Source: Pleurocapsa sp. PCC 7319
GTDB taxonomy: Bacteria > Cyanobacteriota > Cyanobacteriia > Cyanobacteriales > Xenococcaceae
NCBI RefSeq assembly: GCF_000332195.1
Contig: NZ_KB235922.1
Location: forward strand, 124,001-188,000
DNA: 64,000 nt
Reading direction: 5' to 3'
The translations under genes and the position numbers were made by a program. Of this stretch, positions 8,212 through 14,513 are shown piece after piece. Each line of letters opens with the position of its first letter. The first letter of the stretch is position 1. Below the pieces are notes generated by a model. It ran no database searches, was not told where the DNA came from, and was given only the letters and a program-made list of their open reading frames with translations.

Positions 8212-9429
8212 ATGTTCGAGCGTATTGTTAGCCTGGTATTGACTTTTATGTTCACTATTTGCTTATCAATCGGTTTGAGTAAAGCGATCGCCATGGACAA
8301 TAATAATTTGGCTGTGGCACCAGAATATAACTGGAATTTACCAGAGTGGACACCTAAACCTGTAGTTCCCGAAAATAATCCCATGACTGCCGCCAAAGTA
8401 GAGCTAGGCAGGCATTTATTTTATGAACCGCGTCTATCAATCAATGGAGAATATTCTTGTGCTTCTTGTCACAAACAGTCATTGGCTTTTACCGATGGAA
8501 AACCGGTAGGGATAGGCACAACCAATGAAAAGCATCCCCGTAATTCCATGAGTTTAGCTAATGTTGCCTATAGTCCTGTGCTTACTTGGGCAAATCCGTT
8601 GATGACTAGTCTGGAAAATCAAGCCCTGATCCCCATCTTTGGGGAACATCCGATTGAGATGGGAATGGTTGGTAAAGAACAGGAGATGATTGAATGGATG
8701 CAAAACGATCCTCAATATCGTCAAATGTTTACTGCGGCTTTTAAAGAGGATAAACAGCCCGTCAATATTAGCAATCTGACTAAAGCTCTAGCTAGCTTTG
8801 AAAGAAGTTTAGTGTCATTCAAATCTCCCTATGATCGTTATCGTTATGAAGGCGATCGCCATGCAATTTCTGAGGCAGCTATTAGGGGAGAAAAGTTATT
8901 TAATAGTGAACGGACAGAATGTTTCCACTGTCATGGCGGAATTAACTTTAGTGATTCAGTGAAGCATGAAAATCTGGCGTTTACCGAGGTAGCGTTTCAC
9001 AATACTGGTTTATACAATATTGACGGTCAAGGTAGTTATCCACCACCCAATACAGGGATTAACGAAATTACCCAAGAACCTGATGATATGGGTCGTTTTA
9101 AAGTTCCTAGTCTACGCAATATTGCTCTGACTGCTCCCTATATGCATGATGGTAGCGTTGCTACTCTGAAAGATGCGATCGCCCATTACCAAGCTGGAGG
9201 CAGGACTATTGCTGAGGGGAAATGGGCAGGTATTGGCAGCAACAATCCTTACAAAAGTGGCTTCATCAAAGGTTTTGAGATCACCGAAGCAGAAATTAAT
9301 GATTTAATTGAGTTTCTGAATAGTTTGACAGATGATGAATTTATTAACAATCCTGCTTATAGCGAGCCCCATCAAGATACTACAGTCATGCCAAATAAAA
9401 ACCATATTTCTTGGATTAGCGATCACTAA
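8212..9429 (+). CDS. mbnH: MbnH-like di-haem c-type cytochrome (CcpA/MauG superfamily)
   Basis: The ATG at 8212 is chosen over an in-frame TTG five codons earlier because it begins directly with the signal peptide (MFERIVSLVLTFMFT...). Two haem c attachment motifs are visible, CASCHKQ in the N-terminal domain and CFHCHGG in the middle, as in bacterial cytochrome c peroxidases and MauG/MbnH. Further family segments are LGRHLFYEPRLS, GTTNEKHPRNSMSLANVAYSP, and FKVPSLRNIALTAPYMHDGS, which holds the distal-haem axial region. Its position directly after an MbnP-like gene argues for the MbnH function, oxidation of the partner's Trp through a bis-Fe(IV) state, rather than simple peroxide reduction. 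It is predicted to be periplasmic. A terminator follows. Confidence 0.88.
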   Translation: MFERIVSLVLTFMFTICLSIGLSKAIAMDNNNLAVAPEYNWNLPEWTPKPVVPENNPMTAAKVELGRHLFYEPRLSINGEYSCASCHKQSLAFTDGKPVGIGTTNEKHPRNSMSLANVAYSPVLTWANPLMTSLENQALIPIFGEHPIEMGMVGKEQEMIEWMQNDPQYRQMFTAAFKEDKQPVNISNLTKALASFERSLVSFKSPYDRYRYEGDRHAISEAAIRGEKLFNSERTECFHCHGGINFSDSVKHENLAFTEVAFHNTGLYNIDGQGSYPPPNTGINEITQEPDDMGRFKVPSLRNIALTAPYMHDGSVATLKDAIAHYQAGGRTIAEGKWAGIGSNNPYKSGFIKGFEITEAEINDLIEFLNSLTDDEFINNPAYSEPHQDTTVMPNKNHISWISDH

Positions 9430-9469
9430 TCCAACTAACTTATCGGTCCTGCTACAACAATTTCGGGAT

Positions 9470-9498
9470 GAGCAGTGGTAAACTGCTCGAAGTTTTTT
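9470..9498 (+). terminator. Rho-independent terminator after the mbnH-like gene
   Basis: A perfect 6-bp stem GAGCAG/CTGCTC with the loop TGGTAAA is followed by GAAGTTTTTT. It lies 40 bases after the mbnH-like stop codon and just before the convergent DUF2064 gene. Confidence 0.65.
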
Positions 9499-9511
9499 GG
9501 AGAAACTATAG

Positions 9512-10132
9512 CTAATTTATGGGATTACTATACTTTTGCCAAATTGTTAAATCTTGCGGGAGATCAACATCTGACAAAGTAGGGAGAAAATGAATGCTTA
9601 AGTTTAACTGCTGAGCAATATATTTTGTTTGGTTTAGAACTTTTTCTGTTCCCCAATCAATATTCTGAAAAAGTTGTGGTAGGGTCTGATTTAAACCAAT
9701 TAAATAATATCCTCCATCTTTAGCTGGACCTAGAACTAAATCTTGTTTTTGTAAGGAGTTAAAAGCATTTTCTAATATTTCTTGATTAATATCTGGACAG
9801 TCGATACCAATAGTTACTACTCGCTGATTACCTAGCTTGAAACTGCGGTCAAATGCCAGGTGCATTTTGTGTCCTAAATCCCCTGAAACTTGAGGAATAT
9901 ATTCGGTCTTATTGCCCAACCACTCTAACATTAATTCTCCATTTCCCCCTGCAAAATGTACTTCGATGCTTACGTTACGGAAAGATTTATATTTTTTGGC
10001 TATGGTTAACATATGCTCAGTCATCTGCCGCTGAAGTTCTGCTGCGCCTTCTGCACCCAAAGCTGGAATCATACGAGTTTTGGTCTTTCCCGGCTCAGGA
10101 TAGCGACTAAAAATGATTAGAGTTTCGGTCAT
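9512..10132 (-). CDS. TIGR04282/DUF2064 family glycosyltransferase-like protein
   Basis: The 206-residue protein has the GT-A-like nucleotide-binding start FSRYPEPGKTKTRM, then GIDCPDI at the DxD-like position, and LGPAKDGGYYLIGL. These are the signature segments of the DUF2064 family, some members of which are annotated in arsenosugar biosynthesis. The true substrate is not known. There is no arsenic gene nearby, so an arsenosugar role should not be assumed. It ends next to the convergent mbnH-like gene and starts just before a heptamer repeat. Confidence 0.88.
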   Translation of the reverse strand: MTETLIIFSRYPEPGKTKTRMIPALGAEGAAELQRQMTEHMLTIAKKYKSFRNVSIEVHFAGGNGELMLEWLGNKTEYIPQVSGDLGHKMHLAFDRSFKLGNQRVVTIGIDCPDINQEILENAFNSLQKQDLVLGPAKDGGYYLIGLNQTLPQLFQNIDWGTEKVLNQTKYIAQQLNLSIHFLPTLSDVDLPQDLTIWQKYSNPIN

Positions 10133-10140
10133 TACTTAGA

Positions 10141-10182
10141 GAGTTCGGAGTTCGGAGTTCGGAGTTCGGAGTTCGGAGTTCG
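10141..10182 (+). repeat. Heptanucleotide tandem repeat, six units of GAGTTCG
   Basis: Six exact GAGTTCG units lie in the gap between the DUF2064 and CYTH genes, followed by a two-unit CAGTAAT repeat at 10198-10211. Both have a 7-base period, like the other tandem repeats in this window. Confidence 0.92.
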
Positions 10183-10211
10183 GAATTAGGAGTAATTCAG
10201 TAATCAGTAAT

Positions 10212-10709
10212 CTATTTATCTTGCCAATGACTATAAGGATATTTTGCAAGACTAGAATTATAGTACTTTGGATCGTCAACTTCTCGCTCAATCCAGTTAG
10301 GAATATCTACTTGCTGCTCTTCATTCTCTAATTCTACTTCAGCAATAATTAATCCTTGATTTTCGCCTAAAAACTCATCTACTTCCCAAACTAGCCTACC
10401 AGAGTTAATCTTATATCTAATTTTTTCAATTAAAGGTTTGAGACATAAACTACTCAACATTTCTTCGGCATCTTCTACAGGAATAGGATATTCAAATTCT
10501 GCGCGTGTATTTCCTACCGCTTTACTTTTAATTGTCAGATAGCCTTGATCACCAACAATTCTCAATCTAACTGTAGTTTTATCCTGAGTTGGAATATAAC
10601 CCTGAGAATATTTTTTACCAATCGCTTGTGATTGACCTTGTAAATATTCTTTGTGCGATCGCCATTCTGTTGATTTGACTAAATACTTGCGCTCTATCTC
10701 TCTCCCCAT
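10212..10709 (-). CDS. CYTH domain protein (triphosphate tunnel metalloenzyme)
   Basis: The ATG at 10709 is chosen because MGREIERKYLV puts the diagnostic ExExK motif right at the N-terminus, as in the family. A TTG seven codons upstream is in frame but unlikely. The 165-residue protein then shows TVRLRIVGDQGYLTIK, EFEYPIP, KIRYKI and WEVDEFLG...LIIAEVELE, the alternating charged strands of the eight-stranded tunnel. Bacterial relatives hydrolyse inorganic triphosphate or similar substrates, and some act as adenylate cyclases. The tail (YNSSLAKYPYS) is also typical. It is probably cotranscribed with the DUF2064 gene 80 bases downstream. Confidence 0.92.
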   Translation of the reverse strand: MGREIERKYLVKSTEWRSHKEYLQGQSQAIGKKYSQGYIPTQDKTTVRLRIVGDQGYLTIKSKAVGNTRAEFEYPIPVEDAEEMLSSLCLKPLIEKIRYKINSGRLVWEVDEFLGENQGLIIAEVELENEEQQVDIPNWIEREVDDPKYYNSSLAKYPYSHWQDK

Positions 10710-11789
10710 GTTAGTTCTTATTAAGCTCAAAACTAAAAATATGTTAGCTTATAATGTCAATAAAAAAGAGAGAAATATATTCCTCTCTAATAAACCAATC
10801 ACAAAACTAACACACCAGTCTGAAAATATAACTTATTTCATGGTCAATCTTTACTACTAAAACCAAATCAAAAAATATTGGCAATAAATATGTTGGCAAT
10901 AATTACATTGAAACGATTATGGCATTTTGATCTTCAAAGTATCTGATATTTATACAAAAATGCAAGAACAACTAAGTAACTAAATTTTTCTTGAAATCTA
11001 GATATTGAACACAATATAACGATTGGTAATACTAGAAAATATAAAACTATGTATCACTAAATATATCTGAATATTTAGTTTCCATTCAGGCTAACATGGA
11101 TCTTATATCTAAAAGAAAAAAAGTATTTCACTTGTCAAAGTATGTAATTAAGCAAGTGACAGAACAAAGATTTACTTTCATTTTTTTTAAGCAACTTTCT
11201 TTATTCATTTTTAATTTAATTCATACTTATATTTATAAAATTTTTATAAACCAAATAGCTGTGATCATAGACACTAAAAGTTTATATTTACCGTCACAGT
11301 CAATCGTAATTTTATATGCTATCGCAAGAGATTTTTGATACAAAATTAAGTAAAAATACGGAGTCGGTTCACTGAGATTTTCAAGTTTCATTAAAATTTC
11401 AGCTATTTTTTAGGATATGAGATGAGCAGTCGACAAAGTAAATTTAGAATATTAGATAAGTTAAGTTGATCAATGCCCAGAGCACAAAGCAGTGAGGCAG
11501 GCTGAATAAACCCAGCATGTGCAATCACGTAAGAAGGCGATTTATGTAAAGCGTTATACCACAAGGGCACAATGTCCTTTAGGGTGGTTCACCCTTCGGG
11601 TTCAGCACTACATGCGGTCAAGCCCTTTGTGCAAGAAGTCTATTGGTATTGCTGTTTACGTAGACCCTTCCCCCTTTCCCCTTAAGCTTTCCCCGCACTT
11701 AGCGAATTAATTAGTGCGTAACATCAGTAAATAAAATAAATCCTTTGTTTAATTAAGCGTAGTTAACTAAAGTGTTAACAATTAATTAA
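10710..11789. other. 1.1-kb AT-rich region without a convincing gene
   Basis: ORFs such as the 80-codon frame at 11096-11338 have an amino-acid makeup expected of AT-rich noncoding DNA (long F/I/K runs) and no recognisable motif. The right part (11548-11640) holds a palindromic repeat. The final 30 bases before the PII gene contain two GTTAAC hexamers (11762-11767 and 11774-11779) that may be regulatory. Nothing else could be supported. Confidence 0.6.
11548..11642. repeat. Palindromic interspersed repeat related to the 4729 element
   Basis: Outer arms CACAAGGGC (about 11560) and GCCCTTTGTG (about 11622) are inverted with one bulge. An inner hairpin GGGTG-GTT-CACCC is followed by CCCTTCGGGTTCAGCA (11592-11607), the 16-mer shared with the palindrome at 4729-4812. 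It is GC-rich within AT-rich intergenic DNA. Confidence 0.6.
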
Positions 11790-12149
11790 ATGAATGTTGA
11801 GGAACAAAAATTGAAAAAGATAGAAGCGATTATTCATTCTCACAAACTTGATGACGTTAAATCAAATTTAATTTCTGCTGGCGTGATTGGTATGACGATA
11901 TCCGAGATTAAAGCTTATGGTCATAAAAAAGGCTTAACTAATCGTTATCGAGGTACAGAATATAAGGTTGAATTTTCTCCCAAAATTAGAATAGAAACGA
12001 TAGTCGAAGACGAATTAGCAGATATAGTAGTGCAACAAATATCTCTTGCTGCTCGTACCGGAGAGATAGGTGATGGTAAGATTTTTGTCTCTCAATCCGA
12101 GCAAATAGTAAGAATCAGAACTCAAGAATCAGGAATTGCAGCTATTTAA
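11790..12149 (+). CDS. Divergent PII-family signal protein (GlnB paralogue)
   Basis: The 119-residue protein has a 7-residue N-terminal extension and then the PII fold. KKIEAII starts strand 1, GLTNRYRGTEYKVEF is the T-loop, VVEDE-like ETIVEDE follows, ARTGEIGDGKIFV is the B-loop and IRIRT the C-loop for ATP. PII trimers sense ATP/ADP and 2-oxoglutarate and bind targets such as NAG kinase and PipX. Compared with canonical cyanobacterial GlnB (its numbering), R9-P10-F11 is H-S-H, R38-Q39 is H-K and the phosphorylated Ser49 is Thr, while K40, K58 and Tyr51 remain. This suggests a paralogue with altered targets and effector response. It lies 277 bases upstream of a Crp/Fnr regulator on the same strand. 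Confidence 0.9.
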   Translation: MNVEEQKLKKIEAIIHSHKLDDVKSNLISAGVIGMTISEIKAYGHKKGLTNRYRGTEYKVEFSPKIRIETIVEDELADIVVQQISLAARTGEIGDGKIFVSQSEQIVRIRTQESGIAAI

Positions 12150-12426
12150 ACTAAAAGCAATAACAATTTAAAACACTATTAAAAACTTCTTAACTTATAG
12201 CAATTAAGCTAGCTTTTGTGTGCGAGGAGCTAATTGTGTTTTTAATCAAAGTTATTTTCGTTGTAGCGTTTTTACTCCTGAGATGAAGTTTTTGATTGCA
12301 GTCAAGAAAAAGTACCTTAAATCTTCCAACATATCCAAAGCTTAACTCTTTCCTTACCCTGTGTTTACTTTACATATCTATACTTAAAGTTAACATAGAC
12401 ATATTACAAAATAGCCCACGAAAATT

Positions 12427-13023
12427 ATGCTTTTGAGTCAACAACTAAATCTAAAAAGAAAGGGAGAGGAGTTATCTCTACAACTATATGAAAAGGGAAC
12501 TGAAGTTAGTATTTTAGATTCAGGTATTTGGCAAGTTTATCGGGGTGTCGTGCAGTTAAGCCGAGTTCAGCTTGATGGCAGTGAGATTGTTTTAGGCTGG
12601 GTAACGGCAAATGGCATTTTTAGCAATGGTTTGGATAGTTCCTCTGTCCCTTATCGGGCGATCGCACTGTCAGATGTTTATATCAAACGTTATTCTCTCA
12701 AGGATATTACTAGATACCCTCAATTAGGTAGACAATTTCTGGCTCAATTTAGCGATCGCCTAATAAAATCAGAAAAATTGCTAGCTATAGTTGCCATTAA
12801 ACGAGTAGAAGACCGTCTTCGAGAGTTTCTGTTAATGCTGAAACAAGAAATGGGACAAGATGTTAGCGATGGTATTCGTTTGCAAACCCGTTTTACTCAC
12901 CAACAATTAGCTGAAGCGATTTGCACTACCAGAGTTACAATTACTAGAATACTGGGAGATTTTCAAAATCAGGGCTGGGTTTATTTTGATAGCGATCGCC
13001 ACATTGTTATTAAAAACTTTTGA
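12427..13023 (+). CDS. Crp/Fnr family transcriptional regulator, NtcA-like
   Basis: The 198-residue protein has an N-terminal cupin-like sensor domain (residues about 15-110, GTEVSILDSGIWQVYRGVVQLSR) and a C-terminal winged helix. In the latter, FTHQQLAEAICTTRVTITRILGDF is a clear HTH close to the NtcA consensus. The cNMP phosphate-binding signature is not visible, so cAMP control is unlikely; related cyanobacterial proteins respond to 2-oxoglutarate or to other signals. The 12150-12426 spacer upstream carries a GTTAAC hexamer (12389-12394), like the region before the PII gene, so mutual regulation is conceivable. Target genes are unknown. Confidence 0.88.
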   Translation: MLLSQQLNLKRKGEELSLQLYEKGTEVSILDSGIWQVYRGVVQLSRVQLDGSEIVLGWVTANGIFSNGLDSSSVPYRAIALSDVYIKRYSLKDITRYPQLGRQFLAQFSDRLIKSEKLLAIVAIKRVEDRLREFLLMLKQEMGQDVSDGIRLQTRFTHQQLAEAICTTRVTITRILGDFQNQGWVYFDSDRHIVIKNF

Positions 13024-13198
13024 AGATGAATCAGACTAAGGTTGTCCACTTACAATACATAGGCTAGAAAAGGGTACAATACTTATCCTTTATTACTTTT
13101 TAGTTTTTATTTTCTTCGATGACATAACACAACTGAGAGAATTATATTAAGAGCCTGAGTAGCCATTTCAGAGCTTTGAAATTACATTCTTTGTTTAC

Positions 13199-13807
13199 TC
13201 AATTTATTGTTTTTAAATAATGGCGTAATAAAATAATTCGGTCATTTCCCCAAAAAAGTTCTCCCGAAACAATAAATGTGGGAACTCCAAAAACTCCAGA
13301 CTCGAGTGCACGGTTAATTGTCCTATTAAGTTGGCTCATAGTCTCTTTTTCTGCAAGCAGGCTTTGAAAATCATCAGTCGATATACCACAAGCCTCGGCA
13401 CAGGTAACACATTCTTTTTCATATATTTGGGATAATGAACTGGTAAACATGGCTCTAAATAGCAAGCGACTATAATCTTTTTCTTTGCCTAGACGCTGTG
13501 CAACTGTACAAGCTCGTGCCAGCAACTCTGAGTCAAAATTTACTCGACCACGAGGTTCAATATAGGGAATAGCGTAGAATTTAGCCCATCGCTTGGCATC
13601 CTGTTCACGATAATTCCATTCGTATTGCCCAGAAACTGGCTCTCCTTCAAAAGGACTAATGCCACCTTGCTTAATCAGTCTTGCGCTATTAACTGGATGC
13701 CATACAATCTGACAATCAAATTCTTGTTCTAGGGTTTCAATCTGAGTAGATGCAAGATATGAATAACGGCTACCAATAGAATAGTAAAAATCAACAATTT
13801 TTTTCAT
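13199..13807 (-). CDS. 2-hydroxychromene-2-carboxylate isomerase / DsbA-like (GST kappa) protein
   Basis: The ATG at 13807 starts MKKIVDFYYSIGSRYSYLAS, the family's N-terminal strand with the catalytic Ser position. An upstream TTG in frame is not needed. The 202-residue protein continues with WHPVNSARL, an insert of helices, and the C-terminal GVFGVPTFIVSGELFWGNDRI, the cis-Pro thioredoxin-fold end of DsbA/HCCA isomerases. The family includes glutathione-dependent isomerases of aromatic degradation and general oxidoreductases. No CxxC active site is present at the N-terminus, which favours a glutathione-type isomerase or transferase. It is divergent from the DUF3122 gene with almost no spacer. 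Confidence 0.87.
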   Translation of the reverse strand: MKKIVDFYYSIGSRYSYLASTQIETLEQEFDCQIVWHPVNSARLIKQGGISPFEGEPVSGQYEWNYREQDAKRWAKFYAIPYIEPRGRVNFDSELLARACTVAQRLGKEKDYSRLLFRAMFTSSLSQIYEKECVTCAEACGISTDDFQSLLAEKETMSQLNRTINRALESGVFGVPTFIVSGELFWGNDRIILLRHYLKTIN

Positions 13808-13826
13808 GGTTAATTTTTCACTATTG

Positions 13827-14372
13827 ATGTCCGATAAATTACTAAACAAAATTAGTCGTCAAGTTACTCGCTATTATCGTTTAATTTTATTAGTAAATTT
13901 AACTCTAGTTATTAGTTTCATTTCTTGGAGTATCTGTTTACCAGCAATAGCACTATTAAGACAGCATCATGAAACGCCTGATGTTTTACGTTACCATGCT
14001 CAAGATTCTTTAAAAGACCGTGACGGGAATACTTGGCAGGTAGTGTTGTTTCCTGATAAAACTCAGATTGATAACACAAAATATTATTTACGCTTAGTAG
14101 GATTTCCAGGAATTAACTCTTTTAATCATCCTCAATCATTAGAAATACTGACTTCAGAGGGAAATGTGTTAACAGCTAAAGATGATTATCAGCAGTCTGC
14201 TCCCGCCCCTAATGTAGGTCAATATGATTTAACTTCAATAGTGCCTCAACTCCCTCAAAAAGGTACTTTGAAATTAGCTGTACCTTTACAAGAAAATCGG
14301 GAATTAGCTTTAAAAATTCCGAGAGAAGTGCTAACAGAATGGCAGCTGCTAGCCCGTGAACTAGAGGGATGA
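13827..14372 (+). CDS. DUF3122 family protein with N-terminal membrane segment
   Basis: The ATG at 13827 gives MSDKLLNKISRQ, then a hydrophobic segment (LILLVNLTLVISFISWSICLPAIAL, residues about 20-44) that acts as a signal or anchor. Another in-frame ATG at 13806 overlaps the start of the divergent gene. The rest matches the cyanobacterial DUF3122 family: RDGNTWQVVLFPD, YYLRLVGFPG, LEILTSEG, and QYDLTSIVPQLPQ. The family is of unknown function and is typical of cyanobacteria and their plastid relatives. The protein is predicted to be exposed on the lumenal or periplasmic side. Confidence 0.85.
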   Translation: MSDKLLNKISRQVTRYYRLILLVNLTLVISFISWSICLPAIALLRQHHETPDVLRYHAQDSLKDRDGNTWQVVLFPDKTQIDNTKYYLRLVGFPGINSFNHPQSLEILTSEGNVLTAKDDYQQSAPAPNVGQYDLTSIVPQLPQKGTLKLAVPLQENRELALKIPREVLTEWQLLARELEG

Positions 14373-14410
14373 GAAATCAGAGTCAGAGATTATTAACACT
14401 GGGCAGAAGT

Positions 14411-14437
14411 CACAAAGGCGAATAGTTTGACGCATCT
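14411..14437 (+). repeat. Copy of the sfsA-type short repeat
   Basis: CACAAAGGCG-AATAGTTTGACGCATC resembles the core inserted in sfsA (2271-2299) and the copy at 25682-25710. The left arm is kept, but the right arm no longer pairs well. It sits in the 140-bp gap before tex. Confidence 0.5.
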
Positions 14438-14513
14438 AGTCAGAAAATAATCACAATAGAATAGAATTAAACTTTAGAGTTACATTTGCTTTTAATTACG
14501 ATCGCAATCGCCA

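Noticed and set aside
9512-10132. Possible arsenosugar biosynthesis role of the DUF2064 gene
   Set aside because: The family name mentions it, but no arsenic methyltransferase or related gene is near, so no function is claimed.
11096-11338. 80-codon ORF in the gap before the PII gene
   Set aside because: It is rich in F, I and K as expected of AT-rich noncoding DNA, with no motif and no ribosome site.
11519-11710. 63-codon ORF over the palindromic repeat
   Set aside because: The frame is opened by the repeat sequence and has no family features.
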